Assembly: GCF_028736035.1 (NCBI RefSeq)
Contig: NZ_CP117866.1
Location: 7,316,001-7,380,000, forward strand
Reading direction: 5' to 3'
From: Streptomyces sp. T12
GTDB lineage: Bacteria; Actinomycetota; Actinomycetes; Streptomycetales; Streptomycetaceae
DNA: 64,000 bases
The notes below the pieces were generated by a model. The model ran no database searches, was not told the origin of the DNA, and saw only the letters and a list, made by a program, of their open reading frames with translations. Numbering within the stretch: position 1 is the first letter of the stretch; the number at the start of each line of letters is the position of its first letter. The translations under genes and the position numbers were made by a program. Positions 9,862 through 23,152 of this stretch are shown piece by piece.

Positions 9862-10178
9862 CGGTCAAGGTAAGAGCGCGGCCAAGGTAAGAATCTGACT
9901 AGAGCATTGCCAAGTCATGGGGGAACGAAGTGTCCCTATACCAGACAAACCGGCCGCGTTCTTGCACAGACGGGCAGCGTCACTCTCATGTGTGACACCG
10001 AGCACACCTCTCAGGTAAAGACCTCATCAAATAGTTTGTGATACGGTTCACGAGAACCCCCGGATAGAGCCGAAGGGCCGTAGTGCGACGGTCCATTGGC
10101 GTGAGGTTCCCTCTCAGCCCGGGACTACGCTCGTCCATGACGACACCCTGCCCCCACCGTGAAAGCGGAGCTGCCGCC
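9862..10178 (+). promoter_or_regulatory. Leader and promoter region of the atp operon with two GTGA...CAC dyads
   Basis: A 317-bp non-coding stretch before atpI. It contains two similar 14-bp GTG-N8-CAC imperfect palindromes, GTGACACCGAGCAC (9992-10005) and GTGATACGGTTCAC (10038-10051), with starts 46 bp apart, in locally AT-richer DNA. They resemble the Streptomyces Crp consensus GTG-N6-G-N-CAC but lack the conserved central G. A regulator binding here could tune ATP synthase transcription. No promoter hexamers are clear enough to mark. Confidence 0.4.
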
Positions 10179-10613
10179 ATGCCGTCCAATGACGCCCGGA
10201 TTCTCCTTCAGGCTGCCGTGCCCACGGCTGCCGTCGGCGCGATTGCCGCCGTCGTCAGCGGTGTGGTCGTCGGCGGCAAGGGGGCGATCGGGGCTGTCGT
10301 GGCGACGGTGCTCACGATCCTCTTCATGGGTATCGGGCTCTACGTTCTGCAGCGCATTGCCAAATCGCTTCCGCATCTGTTCCAGATGATGGGCCTGATG
10401 CTCTACGCGGCGCAGATCCTGCTGCTGTTCGTCTTTCTGAGCGTGTTCAAGAACACCACGCTGTTCCATCCCAAGGCTTTCGCGATCACTCTTATCGCAA
10501 CCACGCTCGCGTGGATCGCAGCCCAGACTCGGGCTCACATGAAAGCCAAGATCCTCTATGTCGAACCCGACTCCTCGGGCGACAAGCCCGAAAAATCGGG
10601 ACGCTCGTCGTGA
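10179..10613 (+). CDS. atpI: ATP synthase protein I (AtpI-like membrane protein)
   Basis: 144 aa from ATG 10179, with gcggag ending 8 nt upstream; an ATG at 10138 in frame is a weaker alternative. Four predicted membrane helices and a charged C-terminus (VEPDSSGDKPEKSG). First gene of the atp cluster, where AtpI normally stands; in other bacteria it assists c-ring assembly. The assignment rests mainly on position and topology. A 225-bp gap to atpB may hold a second promoter. Confidence 0.85.
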   Translation: MPSNDARILLQAAVPTAAVGAIAAVVSGVVVGGKGAIGAVVATVLTILFMGIGLYVLQRIAKSLPHLFQMMGLMLYAAQILLLFVFLSVFKNTTLFHPKAFAITLIATTLAWIAAQTRAHMKAKILYVEPDSSGDKPEKSGRSS

Positions 10614-10838
10614 GGGGTAGGGCCGGGATAAGTGCGTGTGAGAAGTCCTGCTATCGTCCGGTGCCAACTGCGGCATCGCGGGCGCGGGCATCTGAGCTGA
10701 CGCCTGCTCATTCGCGAGGCTCGATGCCCTCCAGCCGCCCCCACATCAGTTACACCAGTCCCGTGCCGAACCGCGGCTGCGCGCCGCGCCGACACAACGA
10801 GGTTGCCGTACCCATGCGTCACGCCGAAGGAGTCCGCG

Positions 10839-11657
10839 GTGAGTGCTGACCAGACCCAGCTCGCCTTTGACTGGAGCTGTCGGATCATGTCCGACAACGG
10901 CTGCGGCTTCCCGGCTCCGGGCCTGCACTCGTTCCTCTTCAAGCCGATCGCCACAGTCGGGGGGTTCGAGTTCAACAAGGTGATGCTGCTTGCCATCATC
11001 ACCACGCTCCTCGTCATCACCTTCTTCACCTTCGCCTTCAGCAAGGCGAAGGTGGTGCCGGGCAAGCTCCAGATGGTCGGCGAAGCCGGTTACGACTTCG
11101 TGCGCCGCGGCATCGTCTACGAGACCCTCGGCAAGCGTGAGGGCGAGAAGTACGTCCCGTTCATGGTCTCGCTCTTCTTCTTCATCTGGATCATGAACAT
11201 CTGGTCCGTGATCCCGCTGGCCCAGTTCCCGGTCTCGTCGATCATCGCGTTCCCGATGGTGCTGGCGGCCATCGTCTGGCTCATCTGGGTCTCGGTGACC
11301 TTCAAGCGGCACGGCTTCGTCGGGTTCTTCAAGAACGTCACCGGCTACGACAAGTCGCTGGGTGCGGTCCTGCCGCTCGTGATGGTCATCGAGTTCTTCT
11401 CGAACCTGCTGGTCCGCCCGTTCACGCACGCGGTGCGACTCTTCGCCAACATGTTCGCCGGCCACCTGATGCTGGTGATGTTCACCGTCGCCTCCTGGTA
11501 CCTGCTGAACAGCTGGATGATCCCGGCGGCCGGTGTCTCCTTCGTCATGACCATGGTCATGATCCTCTTCGAGCTCTTCGTGCAGGCCGTCCAGGCGTAC
11601 GTCTTCGTGCTGCTGGCCTGCTCGTACATCCAGGGCGCTCTCGCCGAGCACCACTGA
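10839..11657 (+). CDS. atpB: F0F1 ATP synthase subunit a
   Basis: 272 aa from GTG 10839 (gaaggag Shine-Dalgarno). Hydrophobic, five to six helices. The essential stator arginine lies in PFTHAVRLFANMFAGH, the signature of subunit a. It forms the proton half-channels against the c-ring. Confidence 0.97.
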   Translation: MSADQTQLAFDWSCRIMSDNGCGFPAPGLHSFLFKPIATVGGFEFNKVMLLAIITTLLVITFFTFAFSKAKVVPGKLQMVGEAGYDFVRRGIVYETLGKREGEKYVPFMVSLFFFIWIMNIWSVIPLAQFPVSSIIAFPMVLAAIVWLIWVSVTFKRHGFVGFFKNVTGYDKSLGAVLPLVMVIEFFSNLLVRPFTHAVRLFANMFAGHLMLVMFTVASWYLLNSWMIPAAGVSFVMTMVMILFELFVQAVQAYVFVLLACSYIQGALAEHH

Positions 11658-11969
<312 letters not shown>

Positions 11970-12010
11970 TCGAGCCCTGACGAGCCAACCTTTCCACGAA
12001 AGGCACTGAT

Positions 12011-12559
12011 GTGATCGACAACCTGGTGCGGCTTGCGGCGGAGGAGGAGCAGAACCCGCTCGTTCCTCCGGGCCCCGAGCTGCTCGTCGGCACCATCGCC
12101 TTCGCCATCGTGTTCTTCTTCTTCTGGAAGAAGCTGCTTCCGAACATCAACAGGGTTCTGGAAGAGCGCCGCGAGGCGATCGAAGGTGGTATTGAGAAGG
12201 CCGAGGCGGCGCAGGTCGAGGCGCAGAGCGTCCTCGAGCAGTACAAGGCGCAGCTCGCCGAGGCCCGGCACGAGGCCGCGCGGCTGCGCCAGGAGGCGCA
12301 GGAGCAGGGCGCCACGCTCATCGCCGAGATGCGCGCGGAAGGCCAGCGGCAGCGCGAGGAGATCGTCGCCGCCGGTCACGCGCAGATCGAGGCCGACCGC
12401 AAGGCCGCGTCCTCCGCGCTGCGCCAGGACGTCGGCAAGCTCGCCACCGACCTGGCCGGCAAGCTCGTCGGCGAGTCCCTCGAGGACCACGCCCGGCAGA
12501 GCCGCGTCATCGACCGCTTCCTCGACGAGCTCGAGGAGAAGGCCGAGGCCGGACGATGA
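12011..12559 (+). CDS. atpF: F0F1 ATP synthase subunit b
   Basis: 182 aa from GTG 12011. One N-terminal membrane helix (TIAFAIVFFFFWKKLLP) followed by a long Glu/Ala/Arg-rich helix that dimerises as the peripheral stalk. Its stop overlaps the atpH start by 4 nt (ATGA), implying coupled translation. Confidence 0.97.
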   Translation: MIDNLVRLAAEEEQNPLVPPGPELLVGTIAFAIVFFFFWKKLLPNINRVLEERREAIEGGIEKAEAAQVEAQSVLEQYKAQLAEARHEAARLRQEAQEQGATLIAEMRAEGQRQREEIVAAGHAQIEADRKAASSALRQDVGKLATDLAGKLVGESLEDHARQSRVIDRFLDELEEKAEAGR

Positions 12560-13371
12560 ACGGAGCGAGCCGCGAGGCCCTGGCAGCCGCACGTGAGCGT
12601 CTCGACGCGCTGACGGACAACACGTCCGTCGACGCGGCCAAGCTCGCCGACGAGCTGGCCGCCGTCACCGCGCTGCTCGACCGCGAGGTGTCGCTGCGTC
12701 GGGTCCTCACCGACCCGGCGCAGGCAGGCGAGGCCAAGGCGGAGCTGGCCCAGCGCCTGCTCGGCGGCCAGGTCAGCGGCGAGGCCGCCGATCTGCTGGC
12801 CGGCATGGTGCGCTCCCGCTGGTCGCAGTCGCGTGACCTGGTGGACGCCCTGGAGGAGCTGGCGAGCACCGCCGACCTCACCGCCGCGCAGAAGGCGGGC
12901 ACGCTCGACGACGTCGAGGACGAGCTGTTCCGGTTCGGCCGGATCGTCGCCTCGAACACCGGGCTGCGCGCCGCGCTGACCGACCGGTCCGCCACCACCT
13001 CGGCCAAGGGCGAGCTGCTGCGCAGCCTGCTCGGCGGCCGGGCCAAGGCGACCACCGAGCGTCTGGTGACGCGTCTTGTGACCGTGCCGCGTGGACGTAG
13101 CCTGGAGTCGGGACTGGAGTCCCTGTCCAAGCTCGCCGCCGAGCGCCGGGAGCGCATGGTGGCCGTCGTCACCTCGGCGGTACCGCTGAGCGGCCCGCAG
13201 AAGCAGCGCCTGGGCGCCGCCCTCGCGAAGCTCTACGGCCGCCAGATGCACCTCAACCTCGACGTGGACCCCGAGGTCCTCGGCGGAATCCGGGTGCAGG
13301 TCGGCGACGAGGTCATCAACGGCTCCCTCGCGGACCGCATCGAGGACGCCGGCCGCCGCCTGGCGAGCTGA
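12556..13371 (+). CDS. atpH: F0F1 ATP synthase subunit delta (long actinobacterial form)
   Basis: 271 aa, about 90 residues longer than the Escherichia coli delta. The conserved delta C-terminal part is recognisable (LYGRQMHLNLDVDPEVLGGI, INGSLADRIEDAGRRL). The extra N-terminal segment is usual in Streptomyces; in mycobacteria the comparable extension is fused to a b-like segment. It links the peripheral stalk to F1. Confidence 0.95.
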   Translation: MNGASREALAAARERLDALTDNTSVDAAKLADELAAVTALLDREVSLRRVLTDPAQAGEAKAELAQRLLGGQVSGEAADLLAGMVRSRWSQSRDLVDALEELASTADLTAAQKAGTLDDVEDELFRFGRIVASNTGLRAALTDRSATTSAKGELLRSLLGGRAKATTERLVTRLVTVPRGRSLESGLESLSKLAAERRERMVAVVTSAVPLSGPQKQRLGAALAKLYGRQMHLNLDVDPEVLGGIRVQVGDEVINGSLADRIEDAGRRLAS

Positions 13372-13432
13372 CCAGCAACTCAATAGGCAGTACGTACTTA
13401 CGACGGCCCTGGTTGGGCCGTGCAGAAGAATC

Positions 13433-13455
13433 CTGGGGGTCGCCCCCAGACCCCC
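13433..13455 (+). repeat. GC-rich hairpin repeat, copy 2 (atpH-atpA gap)
   Basis: CTGGGGG, TCG, CCCCCAG, then A and CCCCC. It sits 43 nt before atpA within the 126-nt intergenic space and could form a stable RNA hairpin there. Related copies are at 4806 and 49589. Confidence 0.65.
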
Positions 13456-13497
13456 AAAGTGAAACTTCGGGCCCAACAAGGAGAGCAGGGAACCCAG

Positions 13498-15090
13498 ATG
13501 GCGGAGCTCACGATCCGGCCGGAGGAGATCCGGGACGCGCTGGAGACGTTCGTCCAGTCGTACAAGCCGGACGCGGCCTCGCGCGAGGAGGTCGGTACGG
13601 TCACCCTTGCCGGCGACGGCATCGCGAAGGTCGAGGGTCTGCCCTCGGCCATGGCCAACGAACTGCTGAAGTTCGAGGACGGCACCCTCGGCCTCGCCCT
13701 CAACCTCGAGGAGCGCGAGATCGGCTGCGTCGTCCTCGGTGAGTTCAGCGGCATCGAGGAGGGTCAGCCGGTCTCCCGTACCGGTGAGGTCCTCTCCGTG
13801 GCCGTCGGCGAGGGCTACCTCGGCCGCGTCGTCGACCCGCTCGGCAACCCGATCGACGGCCTCGGCGAGATCGAGACCAGCGGTCGTCGTGCCCTTGAGC
13901 TGCAGGCCCCCACGGTCATGCAGCGCAAGTCGGTGCACGAGCCGATGGAGACCGGCTACAAGGCCGTCGACGCGATGACCCCGATCGGCCGTGGCCAGCG
14001 TCAGCTGATCATCGGTGACCGTCAGACCGGCAAGACCGCCCTGGCCGTCGACACGATCATCAACCAGCGCGACAACTGGCGCACCGGCGACCCGAAGAAG
14101 CAGGTCCGCTGCATCTACGTCGCCATCGGCCAGAAGGGCTCCACCATCGCGTCCGTGCGCGGCGCGCTGGAGGAGAACGGCGCGCTGGAGTACACGACCA
14201 TCGTCGCTGCCCCCGCGTCCGACCCGGCCGGCTTCAAGTACCTGGCGCCGTACACCGGTTCGGCCATCGGCCAGCAGTGGATGTACGAGGGCAAGCACGT
14301 CCTCATCATCTTCGACGACCTCTCGAAGCAGGCCGACGCCTACCGCGCCGTGTCCCTGCTGCTGCGCCGCCCGCCGGGCCGTGAGGCCTACCCGGGTGAC
14401 GTCTTCTACCTGCACTCCCGTCTGCTGGAGCGCTGCGCGAAGCTCTCCGACGACATGGGCGCCGGCTCGATGACCGGTCTGCCGATCGTCGAGACCAAGG
14501 CCAACGACGTCTCGGCGTTCATCCCGACCAACGTCATCTCCATCACCGACGGCCAGTGCTTCCTGGAGTCGGACCTGTTCAACGCCGGTCAGCGCCCCGC
14601 GCTGAACGTCGGTATCTCCGTCTCCCGAGTCGGCGGTTCCGCGCAGCACAAGGCGATGAGGCAGGTTTCGGGTCGTCTGCGCGTCGACCTCGCCCAGTTC
14701 CGTGAGCTGGAGGCGTTCGCCGCCTTCGGTTCCGACCTGGACGCCGCGTCGAAGGCGCAGCTGGAGCGCGGTCAGCGCATGGTCGAGCTGCTGAAGCAGG
14801 CCCAGTACGAGCCGATGGCCACCGAGGACCAGGTCGTCTCCGTGTGGGCCGGCACCACCGGCAAGATGGACGACGTGCCGGTCGCCGACATCCGCCGCTT
14901 CGAGAAGGAGCTCCTGGAGTACCTGCACCGCAAGGAGCAGGGCCTCATGACCTCCATCAAGGAGGGCGCCAAGATGTCGGACGACACGCTGACGGCCGTT
15001 GCCGACGCGATCGCGGAGTTCAAGAAGCAGTTCGAGACCGCTGACGGCAAGCTGCTCGGCGAAGAGGCTCCGGCCGCTGCCGCCAAGTGA
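13498..15090 (+). CDS. atpA: F0F1 ATP synthase subunit alpha
   Basis: 530 aa from ATG 13498 ([11 protein letters not shown]); upstream in-frame codons run through the hairpin repeat and are not alpha-like. Walker [31 protein letters not shown] and the arginine-finger region are intact. Non-catalytic nucleotide-binding subunit of F1. Confidence 0.98.
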   Translation: MAELTIRPEEIRDALETFVQSYKPDAASREEVGTVTLAGDGIAKVEGLPSAMANELLKFEDGTLGLALNLEEREIGCVVLGEFSGIEEGQPVSRTGEVLSVAVGEGYLGRVVDPLGNPIDGLGEIETSGRRALELQAPTVMQRKSVHEPMETGYKAVDAMTPIGRGQRQLIIGDRQTGKTALAVDTIINQRDNWRTGDPKKQVRCIYVAIGQKGSTIASVRGALEENGALEYTTIVAAPASDPAGFKYLAPYTGSAIGQQWMYEGKHVLIIFDDLSKQADAYRAVSLLLRRPPGREAYPGDVFYLHSRLLERCAKLSDDMGAGSMTGLPIVETKANDVSAFIPTNVISITDGQCFLESDLFNAGQRPALNVGISVSRVGGSAQHKAMRQVSGRLRVDLAQFRELEAFAAFGSDLDAASKAQLERGQRMVELLKQAQYEPMATEDQVVSVWAGTTGKMDDVPVADIRRFEKELLEYLHRKEQGLMTSIKEGAKMSDDTLTAVADAIAEFKKQFETADGKLLGEEAPAAAAK

Positions 15091-15111
15091 CGTAAGGAAG
15101 GGACCTGACTC

Positions 15112-17465
<2,354 letters not shown>

Positions 17466-17497
17466 CGCACCGGTCTTCGTGAGCCATTGAGCTCTTG

Positions 17498-17531
17498 ATG
17501 AGGGGGCGGGGGTTCGTCCCGCCCCCTCATC
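17498..17531 (+). terminator. Perfect 13-bp hairpin between atpD and atpC
   Basis: GATGAGGGGGCGG (17498-17510), 8-nt loop, CCGCCCCCTCATC (17519-17531). It lies inside the operon, before the last gene, 65 nt upstream of atpC. It could be a partial terminator or an RNA-stability element that lowers epsilon relative to beta. Confidence 0.7.
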
Positions 17532-17595
17532 CACGCCTACTAGACTTGTAACCAACACCCGGCAGAACCGCCGGGTGGTGACCCGAGGAGCCACC

Positions 17596-17970
17596 TTGGC
17601 TGCTGAGCTGCACGTCGCGCTGGTCGCCGCCGACCGTGAGGTCTGGTCCGGCCAGGCCACCCTGGTCGTCGCGCGCACCACGTCCGGCGACATCGGCGTC
17701 ATGCCCGGTCACCAGCCGCTGCTCGGTGTGCTGGAGTCGGGCCCGGTGACCATCCGTACGAGTGAAGGTGGAACCGTCATCGCCGCGGTCCACGGCGGCT
17801 TCATCTCGTTCGCGGACGACAAGCTGTCGCTGCTGGCCGAGATCGCCGAGCTGTCGGACGAGATCGACGTCCAGCGCGCGGAGCGGGCACTGGAGCGCGC
17901 CAAGTCGGATGACGACGCCTCCGCCGAGCGCCGCGCGGAGGTCCGCCTGCGGGCGGCGACGACGCGCTGA
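17596..17970 (+). CDS. atpC: F0F1 ATP synthase subunit epsilon
   Basis: 124 aa from TTG 17596 (LAAELHVALVAADREVWSG), with cgaggag 5 nt upstream; chosen over an in-frame start at 17575 that would precede that Shine-Dalgarno. N-terminal beta-sandwich (GDIGVMPGHQPLLGVL) and short helical C-terminus. Couples rotor to c-ring and can inhibit hydrolysis. Confidence 0.96.
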   Translation: MAAELHVALVAADREVWSGQATLVVARTTSGDIGVMPGHQPLLGVLESGPVTIRTSEGGTVIAAVHGGFISFADDKLSLLAEIAELSDEIDVQRAERALERAKSDDDASAERRAEVRLRAATTR

Positions 17971-17971
17971 C

Positions 17972-17996
17972 CCCTGGGGGTACCGCCCGGGGCCTT
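17972..17996 (+). terminator. GC-rich imperfect hairpin after atpC
   Basis: GACCCCTGGGGG, TACC, then GCCCGGGGCC and a short T stretch follow the atpC stop directly. Pairing is imperfect. Likely end of the atp transcript, with low certainty. Confidence 0.35.
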
Positions 17997-18132
17997 TAGG
18001 CTCTGGGACAGTGCACGCGATGACGTCACTCAGCCGCGGCTGGGACCGGAGCAATCCGGTGCCGGTCGCGGCTGAGGCAGATATGGAAGTTTTTTCCGTT
18101 CCGTTACCTAGGAGACGAGGAGGTCGGTGTCG

Positions 18133-18579
18133 ATGGTCCTCGCTCTGACTGTGTGCGGAATCGTTGTCGCCCTGGTGGTGCTGGGGCTGTTCGTCTTCGG
18201 CCTGCGCCGCAGGCTCATCCAGCGCTCCGGCGGCACTTTCGACTGTTCCCTGCGCTGGGACGTGCCGGAGAAACCCGACACCAGCGGCAAGGGCTGGAGC
18301 TACGGCGTCGCCCGCTACAACGGCGACCGCATCGAGTGGTACCGCGTCTTCTCCTACGCCTATCGCCCGCGCCGCATCCTGGAGCGCTCCGCGATCGAGG
18401 TGGCCGGCCGCCGGGTCCCGGACGGTGAGGAGGAGCTGGCGCTGCTCTCCGACGCGGTGATCCTCACCTGTCTGCACCGGGGCACGCGCCTGGAACTCGC
18501 CATGAGCGAAGACGCGCTGACCGGTTTCCTCGCGTGGCTGGAGGCAGCCCCGCCCGGTCAGCGCGTCAATGTCGCCTAG
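18133..18579 (+). CDS. DUF2550 membrane-anchored protein
   Basis: 148 aa. ATG 18133 lies 9 nt from gaggagg (18117-18123); GTG 18127 is only 3 nt from it and is less likely. One N-terminal membrane helix (residues 2-22) followed by a basic stop (RRRL) and a soluble domain with conserved RYNGDRIEWYRVFSY. Family of unknown function, typically found directly after atpC in actinobacteria, as here. Confidence 0.9.
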   Translation: MVLALTVCGIVVALVVLGLFVFGLRRRLIQRSGGTFDCSLRWDVPEKPDTSGKGWSYGVARYNGDRIEWYRVFSYAYRPRRILERSAIEVAGRRVPDGEEELALLSDAVILTCLHRGTRLELAMSEDALTGFLAWLEAAPPGQRVNVA

Positions 18580-18594
18580 GGGTCTTCAACCCCT
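18578..18594. terminator. Short hairpin between convergent genes
   Basis: AGGGGT, CTTCA, ACCCCT overlaps the stop of the DUF2550 gene and faces the end of chiC, with a T-rich tract to its right. A weak bidirectional terminator candidate. Confidence 0.35.
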
Positions 18595-18615
18595 TGAACG
18601 GCCCTTTGAATTTCC

Positions 18616-20439
<1,824 letters not shown>

Positions 20440-20497
20440 GCTGCGCCTCCTCGGGGAGTTGGGGGCGTGACTGAGCCTTCACGCCCACGGTGCCGCG

Positions 20498-20540
20498 AGA
20501 ATAGAAAGGTCTGGACCACGGGTCAATAGGTCTGGACCAC
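20498..20540 (-). promoter_or_regulatory. chiC promoter with two 13-bp chitinase direct repeats
   Basis: On the minus strand: repeat GTGGTCCAGACCT (20540-20528), -35 TTGACC (20526-20521), repeat GTGGTCCAGACCT (20519-20507), -10 TATTCT (20503-20498). The -35/-10 spacing is exactly 17 nt and the repeats are 21 bp apart, two helical turns, one upstream of and one between the hexamers. TGGTCCAGACCT repeats in this place are known in Streptomyces chitinase promoters and mediate chitin induction and glucose repression; the half-sites resemble DasR sites. Confidence 0.88.
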
Positions 20541-20567
20541 TCTCGTACGCGGTCGCGCCCCGAACCC

Positions 20568-21209
20568 CTAGATGCCCAACTCTTGTGCCAGCACGGCCGC
20601 TTGGACCCGGCTGCGCAGCCCGAGCTTCCCCAGCAGGCGGCTGACGTGGGTCTTCACCGTGGCCTCGGCCATGTCGAGGCGGGCCGCGATGTCGGCGTTG
20701 GACAGCCCCTCGCCGAGACACGACAACACCTCGCGCTCGCGCCGGGTGAGGGAGTCGAGGACGGCCGGATCGGCGGTCGGCTCCCGCACGGGCTTGGCGG
20801 CGAACTCGGCGATGAGGCGGCGGGTGACAGCGGGTGCGATGAGCCCCTCCCCGCGTGCGACCGTGCGGACCGCTTCGACCAGATCCCTGGCCTCCGTGTT
20901 CTTCAGCAGAAACCCCGACGCCCCGGCCCGCAGCGCCCCGAACACGTACTCGTCGAGGTCGAAGGTGGTGAGTACGAGGACGTCCGCCAGCCGCTCGGCG
21001 ACCACCTGCCGGGTCGCCGACACCCCGTCCAGACGAGGCATCTGAACGTCCATCAGCACCAGGTCGGGCCGCAGTTCGCGCGCCATGGCCACCGCCTGCT
21101 CGCCGTCCACCGCCTCGCCGACCACCTCGATGCCGGGCGCGCTGCGCAGGATGAGGACGAGCCCGGCGCGGACGGCGGACTGGTCCTCGGCGACCAGGAC
21201 GCGGATCAT
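20568..21209 (-). CDS. chiR: NarL/LuxR-type response regulator (ChiR-like)
   Basis: 213 aa from ATG 21209. Receiver domain with phospho-acceptor Asp54 (LVLMDVQMP), then a C-terminal LuxR helix-turn-helix (LTRREREVLSCLGEGLSNAD). Its start overlaps the histidine kinase stop by 4 nt. Position directly upstream of chiC suggests it is the ChiR regulator of that gene, as reported for Streptomyces; the symbol is by context. Confidence 0.88.
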   Translation of the reverse strand: MIRVLVAEDQSAVRAGLVLILRSAPGIEVVGEAVDGEQAVAMARELRPDLVLMDVQMPRLDGVSATRQVVAERLADVLVLTTFDLDEYVFGALRAGASGFLLKNTEARDLVEAVRTVARGEGLIAPAVTRRLIAEFAAKPVREPTADPAVLDSLTRREREVLSCLGEGLSNADIAARLDMAEATVKTHVSRLLGKLGLRSRVQAAVLAQELGI

Positions 21210-22399
21210 TCTCTGTCTCCTTCGGTCACGGGGAGTGTGGCGCGTACGGCCCAGATCTTGCCGTTGGCCGAGGCCGGATCCTCGACGGGGCCGGCCTCGA
21301 AGCAGCCGCCCAGCAGCGCGGCCCGCTCCTGCATGCCGACCAGACCCGCGCCCGAGCCCGGCGCCCGCGGTCCGTCCCGGTCGCCGAACGGGCTGGTGAC
21401 GGAGACGGTGAGCGAACCGTCCTGCTGGGCGATGACCACGCGGACGCGGCCGGGGCAGGCGTGCTTGAGGGCGTTGGTCAGGGATTCCTGGACGATGCGG
21501 TAGGCGGCGAGCTCGACCGGGGTGGGGACGGTGCCGTGGGCGGCGTCGAGGGTGACGTCGAGGCCGTTGGTGCGGGCGCCGTCGACCAGGGCGCCGAGGC
21601 CGTTGAGCGTGGGGGCGGCGACCGGCGCCGTGTCGCCGCTGGAGTCGCGCAGGATGCCGATGAGCCGGCGCATCTCGGCGAGCCCCTCGACGCTGTTCTC
21701 CCGGATGACCGAGAGGGCCTCCCGGGAGGTCTTCGGGTCGTCGAGGGAGAGCGCGGCCGTGGAGTGGATGGCGATCGCGGAGAGGTGGTTGGCGACCATG
21801 TCGTGCAACTCGCGTGCCATGCGGGCGCGCTCCGAGGTGACGGCCTGGGTGCGGTCCATCTCGGCCAGCAGCGCGGTCTGTTCGGCGCGCAGGCGGGCGG
21901 CCTCGGCGGCGTCGCGGTGGTTGCGGACGAGCCAGCCGGTGAGGGCCGGCGTCAGCCCGACCAGGCCGATGACCACGCCGATCAGCAGCGCCTCGGGCTC
22001 CCGCCACACCGCGACGGGCACCACCGTGCCGGCCACCGTGAGCAGCCCGGTGATCCAGGGGACGCGGCGCGCGGTGGCCGGTGGCCCGTACACCACGGCC
22101 GCGTACACGAGGTCGGTGAACATCAGGACGGTGACCAGGTTGCCCTGGGTGATGGTGTCCACGGTCAGCACGACCCACCCCACCAGCAGGGCCGTGCGTG
22201 GCAGGACGCGGCGCGCGGCCTCGCAGCCGGCGGTCACGACCAGCGGCAGCAGGATCCACCAGCGGCCGTCGAGGAGCACGATCGGCTCGCGGGCCGGCCG
22301 GGTCGCGAGGCCCACGCCCCACAGCAGCAGACCACCGAGCAGTCCGGCGAGCGCGACGCACACGTCGAAGCGGTGCGGGCGGGGCAGTCGTACGGCCAT
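21206..22399 (-). CDS. chiS: Sensor histidine kinase, HisKA_3 family (ChiS-like)
   Basis: 397 aa from ATG 22399 (ggatgggg upstream); an in-frame ATG at 22480 is possible but weaker. Four to five N-terminal membrane helices (about residues 12-130), then the HisKA_3 dimerisation helix with phospho-His in ARMARELHDMVANHL and a C-terminal ATPase domain (GAGLVGMQERAALLGG). It phosphorylates the adjacent ChiR-like regulator. The ligand is unknown; chito-oligosaccharide is inferred from chiC. Confidence 0.85.
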   Translation of the reverse strand: MAVRLPRPHRFDVCVALAGLLGGLLLWGVGLATRPAREPIVLLDGRWWILLPLVVTAGCEAARRVLPRTALLVGWVVLTVDTITQGNLVTVLMFTDLVYAAVVYGPPATARRVPWITGLLTVAGTVVPVAVWREPEALLIGVVIGLVGLTPALTGWLVRNHRDAAEAARLRAEQTALLAEMDRTQAVTSERARMARELHDMVANHLSAIAIHSTAALSLDDPKTSREALSVIRENSVEGLAEMRRLIGILRDSSGDTAPVAAPTLNGLGALVDGARTNGLDVTLDAAHGTVPTPVELAAYRIVQESLTNALKHACPGRVRVVIAQQDGSLTVSVTSPFGDRDGPRAPGSGAGLVGMQERAALLGGCFEAGPVEDPASANGKIWAVRATLPVTEGDRE

Positions 22400-22551
22400 G
22401 TCCCCATCCAACACGGGCCGGGCACCCGGCGCCTGATTCCGGGGGAGGGTCCTGGACTGCATCTTTCGATGTACCGCCACTTCGTCACCGCCGACGACGA
22501 AAGCGGCCGGTCCCGACGGGAGCCTGGGAGGGTGACCGAAGGGAGCATGTT

Positions 22552-23136
22552 GTGATCGTCGCCCTCATCATCGCCTGCGAGGTCGGCTTCTGGGTGCTGC
22601 TGGCCCTGGGCCTCGCCGTCCGCTACCTGCTGAAGTGGCGCCGTACGAGCGTGGTGTTGCTGCTGTGCGAGCCGGTGCTGGAGCTGGTTCTGTTCGTCGC
22701 GACGGCGATCGACCTGAAGAGGGGCGCCGAGCCGGGCTGGGAGCACGGTCTGGCCGCGCTCTACATCGGTTACACCGTCGCCTTCGGCCACTACACGATC
22801 CGCTGGCTCGACGGCCACGCCGCCCACCGCCTGGGCGGCGGCCCGCCCCCGCGGAAGCCGCCCCGCTACGGCCGCGCCCGCACCCGCCACGAGGCCAGGC
22901 TGTGGCTGCGGGCGGTGTACGGGGGTGCGGTGGCCCTGGGCCTGCTCCAGCTGGCCGTCTGGTACGTCGGCGACTCCGGCGACGTCAGCTCCCTGCGCGC
23001 CTTCCAGTGGGTGGCGATCCGCACGGTCGGCATCTACGGCCTGATCGCCCTGGGGTACTGGATCTGGCCGAAGAAGGCCCCGGTCGGCGAGGAGGAGCCC
23101 CGGCTCACGACGGACAAGGAGCGCGTCCGGCCATGA
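22552..23136 (+). CDS. Multi-pass membrane protein of unknown function
   Basis: 194 aa from GTG 22552, with a gaaggga Shine-Dalgarno; upstream open frame overlaps chiS and is discounted. Four to five membrane segments: residues 2-22, 30-48, 60-80, about 120-142 and 155-172, with a basic Pro-rich loop (PPPRKPPRYGRAR) in the middle. No domain recognised. It is divergent from chiS with 152 bp between starts, so it may share chiS regulation; no stronger clue. Confidence 0.75.
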   Translation: MIVALIIACEVGFWVLLALGLAVRYLLKWRRTSVVLLLCEPVLELVLFVATAIDLKRGAEPGWEHGLAALYIGYTVAFGHYTIRWLDGHAAHRLGGGPPPRKPPRYGRARTRHEARLWLRAVYGGAVALGLLQLAVWYVGDSGDVSSLRAFQWVAIRTVGIYGLIALGYWIWPKKAPVGEEEPRLTTDKERVRP

Positions 23137-23152
23137 GCCGGGTATCGGCGGC

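Noticed and set aside
10038..10051. Canonical Crp site call
   Set aside because: Lacks the G of the GNCAC half, so reported only as a Crp-like palindrome.
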